This document shows positions 11,336 to 22,209 of a stretch of DNA of 62,000 bases, one piece after another. The notes under the pieces were generated by a model. It did not search any database and was not told the origin of the DNA. It saw only the letters and a list, made by a program, of their open reading frames with translations. Position 1 is the first letter of the stretch, and each line of letters begins with the position of its first letter. Location: the NCBI GenBank assembly GCA_963575745.1, contig CAUYUJ010018575.1:62501-124500 (forward strand), read 5' to 3'. Origin of the DNA: Prorocentrum cordatum (lineage: Eukaryota; Sar; Dinophyceae; Prorocentrales; Prorocentraceae). The position numbers and the translations under genes were made by a program.

Positions 11336-12318
11336 CTACCCTTGGCCCCCTTTGGGGCGCGGTTGAATTTTCGCTAGCGGGATCAAGCTGCCTCTGGAGT
11401 CCTCCAGATTCTGCTCGGAGAGGGAAGAAGTGAAAGAGGCCAGGACAGATTCCCTACTCAAGAAACCTCTAGTTACCAGACTCTGCAGTCTGGCGGAGTT
11501 GGCGAGAGCCGTCATCCTTCTCAGCTCCTGGTCCCCTACTCGCCCTCGAGCTTGTTCCACTGCGCTCTGGCGTCCCTCTCCGAGGCACCCCTCACTGCCG
11601 CTCCGATCATGATCTCTCCGCCCTGGCGCTCGACTTTGCCCCCGAGGTTCGTGTCCAGGTCCTGCGCTGCCTTGTTGGTTGGTGGAGCCCATTGGTGAGG
11701 CTCCTTGCCCTTCGTGCGCTTGGGTAATTTCTTCATCTCTTTGCCCAGCGGGACACGCACCTTGGAGTACCCCTCCTTCTCCTTCATGAAGTAGTCCTTC
11801 TCGTAGGTGGTGAGCGTGCTGCTCTTCGCCTGGCCTTCCTCGGTACTCACGAGCAGGGCGCGGTTGCAGTCCTCCCACACGAGGATGCTCCCCAGCTGCG
11901 CCGTGTCCACCATCTTGTCTTCTTTGTGGTCGTCCCTCGGGTACTTCGCCGCCTTGTGGTAGTCCCTGTCCTCCGTCGCGGCTGCGGCCAGGCCGAGCGC
12001 CGAATCTCCCTCCACGCCGATCGCCGAGTTCAGGTTGTCTTCCATGCTGAGCACCAAGAAGCCGAGCAGGAGGGCGAGTGGCGGCACGACTCGCGCCTTG
12101 GAGGCGCCTGTGCCTGCCGAGCCCTTGGCTGCTGCGGCGAGCTCGTCTGCTTTGTCCTTCTTCGTGCCGACGGCTGCTTCTTGTGGACCTGCCTCTCGCA
12201 TGCCCCCCGCGAGTCTCCACGCCGTCGTTGCTCCCACGCCTGCGTCTGTCTTCCACTCTGGCTTGTCGGCGTCCACGTCGGCCAAAGCAGAGGTTCTTGC
12301 CCACGGTGGCGGGCGCAC
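11336..12318 (-). pseudogene. LINE B C-terminal tail
   Basis: A minus-strand frame (12318-11536) after the zinc fingers reads a low-complexity Ala/Lys-rich part, then KEKEGYSKVRVPLGKEMKKL and GKEPHQWAPPTNKAAQDL. Its position after the zinc fingers and the PH-x-W region suit the C-terminal part of LINE proteins of this class. It joins the zinc-finger segment only through a frame change near 12320-12340. Function unknown; confidence rests mainly on position. Confidence 0.5.
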
Positions 12319-12329
12319 GTATGTCAGGA

Positions 12330-12700
12330 AGAAACGGCAGATGCCGCGCCAGATGATGCCGAAGCTCGAGCCAAGATCCAGTTACGTGTTCACAACCAGG
12401 ACAGTGTAGTGAGTTAGGTTCATGTGCCGCGGTTAGGGCTCGAGCGAGATCGACTACGCAGTACCCTCGTTGAATAGACCGAGCGAGATGTCGACGGGCT
12501 GTGATTTCTGAGGCGAAAGTGGTTTCACAGACGATGCAAACGTTCGTGGGGTTGAAGAACGAGCACACGTTGACGATGTTGTGGACCTGCCTAACATGCG
12601 ATCGAAGTGCTCGTTTCGAGAAGAAAGTCCTCCCAGAGCTCCTGCCATCCACCTCCACATTGCACTTGAAATCCTCCCCTGCCTCCTCCGCGAACTTCAT
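12330..12700 (-). pseudogene. LINE B zinc-finger region
   Basis: The frame reads SKRALRSHVRQVHN, then VCIVCETTFASEITARRHL followed by SIQRGYC, then LHCPGCEHVTGSWLELRHHL. The second and third follow a C-x2-C plus H-x3-4-H/C spacing typical of C2H2-like fingers. Such fingers follow the RT in dinoflagellate LINE proteins and probably bind nucleic acid. It is out of frame with the RT-proximal segment that ends at 12720. Confidence 0.6.
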
Positions 12701-12719
12701 CTGTTCCTCCTCGTTCGTT

Positions 12720-13464
12720 TCAGTGGACAGCTGGTGCGCACATGTTGGGGGGCGGGATATGTGTTCGGAATTCCTTGGCTCTGAGAATACTTACGTCGAT
12801 TTTGCAGAATTCTTCTCTGACTAGCGGGTCTTTTAGCCACGCGACAATGTTAGGGCTTGCGGTCTCCAGCAGGTTCTGTGCTTCTTCTGAGCAGTTGGTC
12901 AGCTGGTGGACGTCCTCCTGTGCGCGCTTGGCCCAGGGATTCGCCTGGCTCGACAGCGCGCCGTCGTCCGTGACCGTCTGCATGGCCTGGCCGCTGATCG
13001 TGCCGAACATTGCCGCGAAGAACTGGGCGTTGCTGTTCCTGTCCCTGGCCGCTTGCTGCAGCCACTTGAGCCTCCTGACTCGAAGTTCCACTTCAGCTCT
13101 TGCTATCTTCCAGTGGGCGAGGACCTCGGCGTTGGTCAGCGATCGGACCGTGCCGTCTTCGTTCCAGGCGCAGGCTCTTCCCCTCATTGTGATCCGCGCC
13201 AGCGATTCTATTGCAGCGCCGAGGGTGTCGCACTGGCGCTTGGTCGGCAAGAAGGCTTCTACTGAGAAAAAGGCGGAGCTGCCAACTCTTCCCAGCAGCG
13301 GTCCCCCTCCATCTCCACGGGATGCGCGGTGCACTCCAGAAAGAGCCCATCGAGTAAACCGCCGCCTGAGCGACCTGCACCCCCTTCGTCAGCTCGATTC
13401 CGAAACTCTGAATGCTGGTAATGATCGGTCCCAGGTATCTCGCTTGATCCACAAGTTGCCCTGG
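12720..13464 (-). pseudogene. LINE B RT thumb and post-RT region
   Basis: After an in-frame TGA at 13465-13467 the minus strand reads QARYLGPIITSIQSFGIELT, the conserved YLG block that follows LINE RT catalytic motifs. Next comes GSFWSAP in the same frame. A frame change near 13335 leads to AFFSVEAFLPTKRQCDTL and VRRLKWLQQAARD, ending at a stop at 12720. The RRLKWLQ stretch is a usual landmark between RT and zinc fingers. Confidence 0.6.
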
Positions 13465-13467
13465 TCA

Positions 13468-14727
13468 TTTTTGTCGTTGTTCCCGTAGCCTGAGATCACG
13501 CCTGGCAATGCCACTGCCCAATCCATGGCAGGCCATCAGGTTGACCTGCTTGCTGGTGTTTTGCGCGATGCCTATGATGGACAGGTTCTCGTTCAGGATC
13601 CCGTCGCAGCGGATCAGCTTGCGCCTGAGCTCGCCCAGGTTGACGCTCTCCTTCTCGGCGGGCGGGTGCTGCAATATCTTATTGTTGTTGTCGTCGGCGT
13701 AGATGTGCAGGCTCATGTCCACGTTGCTTCTTGTCCGCGTCATCCTCCGCCTGCCAGCGTGACGACCAGGGCTCAATAGCGTAGGCAAAGGCTCTGGGGA
13801 AGCAGCTCACCATGAAAAGGGTCCCCCATGAGGCCTCCCTCTGTCGGTCTGAAGCGAAGTGAACCTTCAGCGGCTGGTAGAAGTACTTCCGCTCTTCTGA
13901 TGCGTTGTAATGCGAGGCGCATATCGCGATCTCTCACCATCGACTCTGCTGTCAGCTCCATGTGCTTCCAGCTCGCCGATGGGGAGGCGTTGGTCATATC
14001 CTTGAAGCTGTCCACGTAGGAGCACTGCAGCTGCCTCAGAGTGTAGGCCGTGGTCATCGAGGCCAAGATCGCTGTTTTCCCGCCTTCTGCCTTGTGCGTA
14101 TCCGTGATGCTCGGGCGGCAGCTGCTCGGGTTGACGGGCTCTAATACAGGCAGCGAAGAAACCTTTGCCCAACACTCTGAGGATGTGTAGAAGGCGTCTC
14201 CCTTTGGGCCCTGGCAGCTCTGATTTCTTGGCCGCGTAGCAATCGCTGACGTGCCAGCTGCTCGGCGTGATCTGGTGGTACCTTAAGTTGTAAAAAGCCA
14301 AGTGCAGACAAGCCTCGATGTAGCTGTTGTCCGTGTCGTCCAGGTCGTAGCCGACGCCCTTCAGCTTCTGGTCGCGCTGTGGGTTCAGGGCCATCCAGTA
14401 CAGCTCTGCGGGTGGTGATTGCGCTGGGCACGCTCTTCTCTTTGGGGTCGTCCAGAGATACCTCTTCAGTCTTTTGAGGTCGCGTTTGCTTTCCAGGAAA
14501 GCCCCAGTAGCGTGCTCATTATTGAACTCAGGCAATTGATCTGGGTCATCGGTCATGTGGTCCCATGTGTCAGGAATAGGAGGCAAATCTTCGGGGACTT
14601 CTTCACATTCAAGCTCTTCTCTCTGGCGCGGGTGGTTCGTGATTTCCACTGCGCTCATTCCTCCTTCTTTTCCAGGTTTGCTGAGCTCTTGCATCCACTC
14701 GTCCTTCGTCGGGCTCGCCGGCGGAAG
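13468..14727 (-). pseudogene. LINE B reverse transcriptase
   Basis: Three frames together cover the RT domain. 14727-14080 contains KEGGMSAVEI, then ITPSSWHVSDCYAAKK and GRRLLHILRVLGKGFF (fingers). 14066-13773 contains CSYVDSFKDMTNASPS, fitting motif A with Asp, and EGGLMGDPF, fitting motif B. 13788-13468 contains LHIYADDNNNKI, the catalytic YADD. All key residues are present, but a TGA at 14728-14730 and two frame shifts (near 14075 and 13775) break it. Confidence 0.7.
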
Positions 14728-14730
14728 AGC

Positions 14731-15303
14731 TCACAGGTCACGTCTCTTCGTCCCCGTTCTCGTGTTGCCTAATCTAATCGTGGCCCTGTATGCCTGGGCG
14801 AATCTTCTAGCTTCCCAGTGCTCGCTTATCTCTTCTGCTATTGCGTCTCTGGTTTGTTGGCGCACTTCAGCTCGTACTTTTCCGCACTCTCTCGATATGG
14901 CCCTCAGAAGTTGCTCGACCTGTCTCTTTGTGGCGTCGGTGGCCCATGTAGCTTCACGTAGATCACGTCTCTGCTGTAGCATTGCCAGCCTTGCCTTTCT
15001 TAGCCGTCTATACTGTTCGTCAACAAAGTGTGGCTGCAAGAAAAACTCTTTGCCCGCGTGAACCATGTTCTGCTCCAGGTACTCGAAGATCGCGTCGGGC
15101 GTCTTCTGCGTTCCAAGTTGGACCCAGCGGGGCATGTCGCCCTGCAGCGCCTTGTTGAGCTTGGCGAGGAAGTCATGCTTGAGGTCTCCGTGTCGGAGCG
15201 CGTAGACCAGCGAATCTCGGTTCCACTTCTGGTTGTAAACTCGCCTCTGGGTCGTCGCATGTGGCCAGTTTGTCATGCATGATCGTCGTGTGCACAGGAG
15301 CAT
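14731..15303 (-). pseudogene. LINE B linker between endonuclease and RT
   Basis: A 190-codon minus-strand frame reads KWNRDSLVYALRHGDLKHDF and then a basic, probably helical stretch (RRLRKARLAMLQQRRDL). The pattern of WxRxAL...R followed by a basic coil is usual between the endonuclease and RT of LINE proteins. It is in frame with the RT segment downstream, interrupted only by the TGA at 14728-14730, and out of frame with the endonuclease C-terminus. Confidence 0.55.
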
Positions 15304-16153
15304 GGTCGCGCAGTTGTCTGTCTGGAATGCACTGCAGTCTTCTGCCCATCCTCAGCAGAGGCGTGGCCTTGGTGCAAGCTTCCTTCCACGATACTGGCCC
15401 GATAACGTAGTCCAGCCTCCAGGTTTCTTCGTTCTTGCCGAACCAGGTGGGATCGAGCGTGTCGCTGTAGACTGCCATGTGGTGCCGGTACAGCACTTCT
15501 CGTAGACATTATCTTGCTCCTTTGAAGAACTCCTTCGTCGCCGCCCCCTTCTTGATGACGCCCTCGCCGACGTAGCCGATGCTCTTGGTCGCGCTGTTTC
15601 CGATGCCGTCGTTGAGGTCCGTGAGGACGATGGGTAGCGAGGAGTGTGGCGTGCTGAGGAGCACCTGGTCCAGCCACTGCGTCATGCGCGTGCAGGTCTC
15701 TCGGTAGTGAGTCGCTGCTTTCGCCGTCTTCGGCTTCGGTGGGAAGCACATCGCCACCGCCGTAATGTCCATCAGCCCCTTCTTGCATCTGGCCGCTAGC
15801 AATCTTCCTTGCAGTGCGGCTGATGTCTCGAAGACACGCCGGAGGTGGGACTTGTCGAAGCGCCTGCCCCACATAATCCTGCACCCAGCCGATTTGTTTG
15901 TGAACACTCCTGGCCCCCAGCCAGAATCAACTATCAGTCTGGCTCTCACCTCCGACTGGAGCCCATGTGTGTAGCCTGGGGGGGCCTTGGACTGCGTGCC
16001 GACTAACGCGAAGACGTCGAAATTGGCGGCCTCGTCGGCGATGTCCTCAGCACGGCCCACCAGCGCCGACAGCGGGTTGAAGACCCCGACGAGCAGCGGC
16101 AGCGCCCTGAAGGGCCTGCCAGCGCGGGTCCTCAGGGAAGGGGCAGCCGCCAT
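15273..16153 (-). pseudogene. LINE B endonuclease (EEP/APE-type) domain
   Basis: The start is the ATG at 16153-16151. Visible blocks: GVFNPLSALVGRAEDIADEA (N-terminal N), ALVGTQSKA where the family usually has a catalytic Glu (E replaced by Q or not aligned), LPIVLTDLNDGIG (D-x-N), then, after an in-frame TAA at 15509-15511, LDPTWFGKNEETWRLDYVIG and RDHAPV (the Asp-His pair). The domain nicks target DNA to prime reverse transcription. The stop and the missing Glu argue against activity. Confidence 0.7.
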
Positions 16154-16355
16154 GGCCCTCGCCGCAGCGTGGCTCCTGGCGGCGTGGGGGGGTGAGGGGC
16201 TCCCCTGCGTCGGCCCTGCATCCTTGATGGAAAGGGGGCTGGAGGAGGAGGAGCGAGGAGGAGGAGGAGGAGGAGGAGGAGGAGGAGCGAGGCAGCGGGC
16301 GAGGGCGGCGGGCGCGCGGGCGGGCTGGCGCCGCGCACCTGCGCGTGCCGACAGC

Positions 16356-16397
16356 TCGTCGCCATGAAGGGAACGGGTCCTGAGGAAAAGGGGCCCT
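16356..16397 (+). repeat. right copy of the 42-bp direct repeat flanking LINE B
   Basis: One mismatch from 10902-10943. A related 22-base core (20/22) also occurs at 17667-17688, so the core itself is dispersed. Confidence 0.85.
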
Positions 16398-16446
16398 GGG
16401 GGGGGTTCATCGAAGAAGGGAAACGGCATAAGCATAAACTTGGGAC

Positions 16447-16555
16447 GGTCCGCGCGGATCTTCCGGATCGGCGCTGCCACCCCCCCCCCCTCCCTGGCGC
16501 GCCCCGCGCGCGAGGGAGGGGGGCTCAGCGCAGGTCCAAGAAATCCGCACGGGCC
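16447..16555. repeat. hairpin repeat, family H, copy 1
   Basis: Left arm 16447-16476 (GGTCCGCGCGGATCTTCCGG...) pairs imperfectly with the right arm 16526-16555. The centre is C-rich then G-rich. Related hairpins lie at 21027-21133 and 41136-41226, all with a GGATCGGcGcTG block at the inner end of the left arm. Confidence 0.8.
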
Positions 16556-16559
16556 GTCG

Positions 16560-17480
16560 AAAGTTTATATTCAATTGCTTCGCTCACTCCGCCGGCCCAT
16601 TTTTGGGCACTGCTGCGTCGACTGGCCGAGTGGTCGGTGGCGGTGTTGAGCAGCGGCGTCGGCTGTTTTCTAAGGTGTTGCGTGGGGCATGATGCTTGGG
16701 CGATTCGTCTGGATTTTTTTGGGAGTTGTCAGGGGAATCGGTCGCTTTTCACGGGGCGGCTAGTTGTGTGATGATTCGTTGGACTTCGGGTGCCTTCGTG
16801 GGGGTTTGCTGGTCGTGGATGCTCACTCTGGGGCTTGTCGATGGGGCGCAGGGGACACTTGATGCGGCGGTGTTGGGGTCTCCTGGCAGGTGTCGCGGAA
16901 GTCTTTTGGAGGCAGTTTTGAAGCTTCTTGAGGCCTCGTCAGGGCCGTTTGGGTGCCTTGGGGGCCTGATTTTGGGCCTCTTGGGAGCTTCTTGGGACTT
17001 CTGGGTGCTTCTTGGGAGCCTGCTGGCGGTCTCGGAGGGGCCCTTGGGGTCGGAAAGCATCATATGTCATTTCGAGTTCCCTCTCTGGGGGCGTCTTGGG
17101 CCGTCTTGGAGCCCTCTTGGGCCGTCTTGGAGCCCTCTTGGGCCCTCTTGGGCCCATCTTGGGGGCATGTTGGGCCATCTTGGGGCGATCTTGGGGGGCT
17201 CTTGGGCAGTCTTTGGACGCTGTGAACCTCCGAACGTCGTCTATGCCAGAAACGCACATTTTCTCTAAGAAATGGGGCGATTTTCGCTTTATGGGCCCTC
17301 TTGGAGGGCCTCTTGAGGCTCTCTTGAAGCTTTTCGGCGGCGTCTACATAGGGCCGTCTGGAGACCAGCTTGGAGCAAATTTTCGGCGACTCGGGGCCCC
17401 TTGGACCGTCTCGGGGGCGTCTCCGAGCCTTTTTGGCGCGTTCCTGGAGCGCTCTGGGAGGCCTGGAAGGCAGCGCCGAG
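16560..17480 (+). repeat. TTGGG-rich degenerate repeat
   Basis: The stretch from ~16800 to 17420 is built of irregular 12-20-bp units such as GGGCCGTCTTGGAGCCCTCT, with TTGGG at fixed rhythm. Best-ordered part: 17096-17200. The same class of sequence forms the 1-kb repeats at 43490-44494 and, inverted, 59585-60654. Long open frames across it (SWSPLGPSWSPLGPSW) reflect the repeat. Confidence 0.65.
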
Positions 17481-17666
17481 GAGGAAAACCATCTCTGAGC
17501 CGCATTGGCCGGGACCTGCTCGGGGTACTTTTCGTCCAGGAGCTCCGAGAAGCCGCCCAGCGCGCGCGAACTAGAATCTATTGTTAACCAGATACCGGAG
17601 ATCTTAGCGATAGCATGCCTCTGGCCGGGTGGGCCCGCGAACTTACGCAGTTTTTTGATCCCGCTA

Positions 17667-17688
17667 ATGAAGGAAACGGGTCCTGAAG
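17667..17688 (+). repeat. dispersed 22-bp motif, diverged copy
   Basis: Matches the core of the 42-bp repeats flanking LINE B at 20 of 22 bases. Preceded by GATCCCGCTA. The rest of 17481-17705 shows nothing recognisable. Confidence 0.6.
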
Positions 17689-17705
17689 TTTTTGGCCGAT
17701 TTGGG

Positions 17706-17901
17706 CGTCCTGGGGCCCTCCACGGGCCCCAGGACTGTCATAAGCTCGGCTCGCGATGCAGTATCTTTTCGCCAGAGTGACCTCTGATGCGGCCCCACAA
17801 TGACGTCCTGGGACCCTCCACGGGGCCCAGGACTGTCATAAGCTCGGCTCGCGATGCAGTATCCTTTCGCCAGAGTGACCTCTGATGCGGCCCCACAGGG
17901 A
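17706..17901 (+). repeat. two tandem copies of a 98-bp unit
   Basis: Unit 1 starts at 17706, unit 2 at 17804. Both run from CGTCCTGGG through CTGTCATAAGCTCGGCTCGC to GATGCGGCCCCACA with only a few differences, so the duplication is recent. Confidence 0.9.
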
Positions 17902-17998
17902 CGTCCACAGCGTTGGCTTGCGCTTGTGGGTTTGCCCTCGCCGCGAACTGAAGGTCACTCCTTGCCCAGGGTCACTCGTTCGTGTAGCCGACTCGCGG

Positions 17999-18036
<38 letters not shown>

Positions 18037-18837
18037 GCTCGAAGCTTTCCGACGGGCAAGGCAAAATGCGATTTCGGAGGCGAGTTGCGCACTCGGTTTT
18101 AGCATGTTCCTCATATGCGACCCAATGGGCCTCCCGCGCCGCATGTCGACATTCTTCGAACGCCCTTGCGCGCGTGCGGGGGGGGAGGGGGCACGATCCC
18201 TGTCAAATAACGCCATGCGGGCCACTCGCGCGCGTCGGCCGCGCGCGCATGTCGAACTCATTCTAGAACCTTCATCACCGACGCTTTGACATCGTCATCG
18301 TTATCGGCGTGATCAGCATCGGCGCCGTTGTGAGCCTAGCCGTCGTCATCGTCATCATCGTCACATTCGTCGCCACGACCATCACCGTGCCCACCGATGC
18401 CGACGTCGCCACGATACCGCGCACGTCCTAGTCACCGACTCGCACTGAAGTGCCCGCTTGGAAGTGCCCAGTGGTCAGCGCCACCGTGGCGGCGTCTGTC
18501 GCGCCAACCTAGCTGGCCGTTCTGCGCGCGAGCATGCGCGGGCTAGCGCGGCCGCACAGACGCACCAGCCAACGCCAAGCACTCATCGCAATCGCCACCG
18601 CATAGGTATTGCAAAACAAGTTGCTGGTGGCGTGAGCAGTGGAATTGTCAACTCCAAGCTTTTCAAAGCTAATTGCACTATATAGATTGCGCATAATACT
18701 TTGCACAACTTGGCGTAGGTTGCACAGCATGAATCGCGCAACTCATATGATCTGCTCCACACATACTGCACATCTTAGATTGATAGAAGCGCACTGATTT
18801 GTGCCCACGCTGGCTAACAACCGGATAAATGCATATA
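17902..18837. other. no gene seen; (CTG)n at 18000-18035
   Basis: Contains a CTG/TGC tract near 18000-18035 and an irregular GTCATC-rich stretch near 18285-18420. Nothing else recognised. Confidence 0.45.
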
Positions 18838-18890
18838 CATATACGTTCGTGTATATATATATATATATATACGTACGAACATTCAGATTA
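18838..18890. repeat. (TA)n tract with short inverted flanks
   Basis: TA dinucleotides between GTTCGTG and CGTACGAAC give a small hairpin. The following 18891-19394 holds no gene I can support; it is less GC-rich than its surroundings. Confidence 0.6.
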
Positions 18891-19394
18891 AACGGACATG
18901 CAGTTTAAAGTGGTACAATGCCTATTCAGTCAGCGCGAAGCGATGCAAACACATCACAGCAATGCTGTGCGTGCATCGCGAAGCAACGCGAGCAGCAATA
19001 TGTCAAGAGAATGCGAAGCACTGGTGGTCAAAGCAACGCGAGACAACGCCTCGTCGTGGCACGCGATTCGTTTTGTTCGGGCTTGCTCTGTTGTTCGGAT
19101 TGTTGGCGGCCTGAGGTTTAACAGCTTGCTCTTGGCATGCCAGTAACGCAAAGATGCCACCTCTTTGGGTCCGCGTCGGGTTCACGTGTCTGAGATGCGA
19201 GTGTTTCTCGCTCCGCGCAGGCGTTGGCCGAGGCGGCCGCCGCCGAGGCGGCGGCAAGGGCAGCCCGAAGGGCGGGGCTGGGGAGGGCCCGCATCCAAGA
19301 TGGGAGGCGCGCTTTGAACTGAGGGGCCACGAGCAAGAGGCAGGCAGAAGAGGGCAAAGTAAGCGAGGGTATGCGAAGAGGGCGAAGAGTGGAA

Positions 19395-19558
19395 GCATGT
19401 GTGTATATATACATGTATATAGACGTGTATCGACATATGTATACGTAACTGTACCTATATATATATATATACATACATGTGTATATATACACATGTGTAG
19501 GTGTGTGTGTATATACATGTAGATACAGTGGGAGAGATAGAGAGAGAGAGAGAGAGAA
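19395..19558. repeat. GTATATA microsatellite followed by (GA)n
   Basis: Irregular TATATACATGTGTATA units to ~19530, then GAGAGA. Frames rich in YIYI are artefacts. Confidence 0.8.
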
Positions 19559-21026
19559 ACCAACAACAAAACAAAAGAGAGAGATGAAGACCCAGAGATC
19601 CGACGATGTTCCATCCATCCGCGGGCTCAGGGGTCTCCACCCGCTCCCTGGGGAGCAGCTTTAGGTTTCGGACCCGCTTCTTGATGGCCCTATGGGGCCC
19701 GAAGACAGCCTCCACGACGTTCCCCTCCCCACCCCTATGGAATCGAGCAGCCGAAATATCGGATCTGCGAAGACATGTCTGCTGCAGGAGATGTTGCTGG
19801 CAGGGCAGGGCGAGCGATATAGGAGGACCGGGAGCAGGAGGAGGTGGAGCATGGCCAATCTGAAGAGGGGGGGGGGATGAGCGGGAGGAGTAGGAGGAAA
19901 AAAGGAAGGACAACAATCGTCTCATTGGATGAGGCGGATGAGGAGGAAAAGGAGACCATTCATGTGCCATTCATGTCGTTAGTGTGGACCCCTGCCACGG
20001 CCCCGAGGGAGAACTGCGCGGAAGCACGGTGCTTGCGACACTCTTGAAAGCCATCAGGGTGGGACGCGTCATGGCCGCTGTGGCCACGCAGCTAGCGACC
20101 ACCTGGCGGCTTGGTGCTTTGCCTCGGGGCCAGCGTCCTGGGCCATGGTGGGGCCTTCGTGTGCTGCCTCCCTGCCCCGAGCCAGCCTCTTCATCCTATC
20201 CCAATGGGTGCTGATTTGGCAGGTCAGGCTTGCCTCACATTCCCTGGTCAGTCTGCATGCATGCGCCGTTGCTCGCTGCTTTTTAGAGGTGCTTCGAAGG
20301 CCCCGCCTGCTTGGGCGCTTTCCCCTTCCCCTCTTCGTCGTCTCATCACGACCCTCGCCCGTGCGCTCGCGAGAGCCCTCAGGGGCAGGCCCTTTGGCCT
20401 CTCGTCGTTCCCGTCGACGTGTACTTCGACGCTGCGGGGTACGTAGGGCCCCCCGCCCAGTCCTCCCCCCCCGAATCCGCGTGCACACGCATGTGTGGTC
20501 GCCACGACGTTGTCGTCATGAGGTCTTTCTCGCAGCAGCAAGTGGAGGAGGAGGAGGAGGAGGAGGAGAAGGTGGAGGTGGAGGAATTGAAGGAGGAGGA
20601 GGAGGAGGAGGAGGTGGCGGAGACTGAGGAGGAGGAGAGGGGGGAGTAGGATGAGGAAGAAAACAACGAAAATGAGGAGGTACATGAGAAGGATCAGGAA
20701 CATCACGATTTACAGCGATGCCTTTTCGAGGATGCGTCGGTTTACTGTGCTCCGGAATGCCCTCTGGCGAGGTTGGACGAGGGTTTGTGTGGTGATGTTT
20801 GCGTCGCCTGAGCTTCAATTCGTCGGTTGTGCACGGCGCGCCATCCAATGTGAAGCCCAAAGTTTGCTGAAGCATGGGGTGCATGAGCGGCAGCACGCAG
20901 GAGAAAGGGCAGGGTGCGCGAAGCTCCTCTTCGAAGCTCTACGTCTTCGGCCAGGTATTGGGGGGGAGAACCAGGTTATCGCTTGACTCACGGCATTCAG
21001 CGGAAAACTACCCAGTCACAAATGTT
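19559..21026. other. no gene seen; GGA-rich tract 20543-20648
   Basis: Mixed DNA with a GGA/GAG tract at 20543-20648. Several open frames of 100-160 codons exist on both strands but none shows a family motif. Confidence 0.45.
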
Positions 21027-21133
21027 CGGAATCCCGCACGAATTTCTTGGATCGGTGTTGGGCGCCCCCTGGCGGCGCCGCCCCTGAGGGAGGGGGGTCC
21101 AGCGCCGATCCAACAGAGTCGTGCGGAGTTCCG
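21027..21133. repeat. hairpin repeat, family H, copy 2
   Basis: The clearest member. Left arm 21027-21060 (CGGAATCCCGCACGAATTTC...TTGGATCGG) pairs with 21099-21133 (CCAGCGCCGATCCAAC...GGAGTTCCG). The centre contains its own palindrome, GGCGCCCCCTGGCGGCGCC. Confidence 0.85.
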
Positions 21134-21388
21134 AAATTTACCGTTGATGCGGATTGTGTCATTATGTTCTCTGCTGCTTATGATGCCATGCGGCACGTCA
21201 GCTTGTGTTGCGGATCTTCAGTGCCCTTGGGACCATCCGTCCAGCAGCAGAGCAAGACTAGCTGGAGGGTCACAGGGAGGGCGAACACCTGCAAAGGCCA
21301 CGAACATTCATGTCGTATGCGCAAGGCTCCCGTTACGTACCCAATTACATCATGCGCATACACACATGTATATATGTACATCTTTTCA

Positions 21389-21595
21389 TGTATATTACAA
21401 TAACCCTCCCACCAAGCACTTGATGCAAGCACAAGATAAGATAAATACGATCAATGTATCTCCGTACTCAAAGCAGGCGTGAGTAGGTGCGTCCACCCTC
21501 CCGCCCAGCTTGTGAGCCACAACAGCAATGGGCGGAAGGAAAATATAATTCATTATCACCCTAAATCTCACATCCTCGCCTACCTGATCTTCACA
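21389..21595 (-). repeat. 3' LTR of the copia element
   Basis: About 205 bp matching 39164-39367 in the same orientation, with blocks such as CTCCCACCAAGCACTTGATG and CTCACATCCTCGCCTACCTG. On the element strand it starts TGTGAAGATCAGG. The two LTRs differ at a modest number of positions. The low-coordinate boundary is uncertain by a few bases. Confidence 0.85.
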
Positions 21596-21699
21596 CAGGA
21601 AAAAAAAACGTTGCTAAAGAATGCGTAGCACATTCTGAAGCAAGCCTCCAGAATATTCATGAATATGCGTGTGGGCTCGACCGGCCAAAAGCCGCCCAC

Positions 21700-22025
21700 A
21701 CACCGAACAACAACTATCAAGATATCACATCAAATCTTGAGCAACAATTGCCAAGATATCAAATCAAATCTCCAGCAACAATTATCAAGATATCAAATCA
21801 AATATTGATGCAAACATCATCCCTTAACTTGAGAGGATGCACTCATCATCTCTTCACGTGAGAGGGTGCACACAATTTCCCCACTCAACCAACGCAACAC
21901 ACAACGTTGGTAGTGAATATCAATTCAATCTCTTCCACCATCCAACGTAAACACAAAGTTGGTAGTGACATCTCAATACAGTCTCTCCACCACCCAACAC
22001 CAACATAACGTTGGTAGTGAAATCT
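21700..22025 (-). repeat. short tandem repeats upstream of the 3' LTR
   Basis: Three ~33-bp units around ATCAAGATATCAAATCAAAT (21708-21806) are followed by three ~54-bp units around AACGTTGGTAGTGA (21885-22025). The latter contain CCAACG...CGTTGG self-complementary pairs. The tract is A+T-rich and lies between the last ORF and the LTR. Confidence 0.8.
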
Positions 22026-22169
22026 CAGCGTACCTGAGCTGACTCGATGATGCTGTAGGCTATGTCAGTCTTGATACTCGGATCTAGATTGTAGCTCCGG
22101 TTCTCGTCTGCGTCCAGCTTCAGACAACGGCCCAAGCAATTGGCGTAGTGCTTGTCCTTGCTGTATATA

Positions 22170-22209
<40 letters not shown>

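Larger units (their letters stand above)
10944..16355 (-). mobile_element. LINE B: non-LTR retrotransposon with EEP endonuclease, RT and zinc fingers
   Basis: A ~5.4-kb minus-strand element. The 5' leader (16355-16154) contains a TCC microsatellite. An ATG at 16153-16151 opens an endonuclease/exonuclease/phosphatase domain, followed by a linker, reverse transcriptase, thumb region, two C2H2-like zinc fingers and a basic tail ending near 11336. The 3' end near 10944-11010 is again simple repeat. The element is bounded by 42-bp direct repeats (10902-10943 and 16356-16397), a plausible though long target-site duplication. About nine stops or frame changes make it inactive as assembled. Confidence 0.75.

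Noticed and set aside
11023-11433. 136-codon plus-strand frame
   Set aside because: Lies in the 3' part of the minus-strand LINE B; no motif and no distinct composition.
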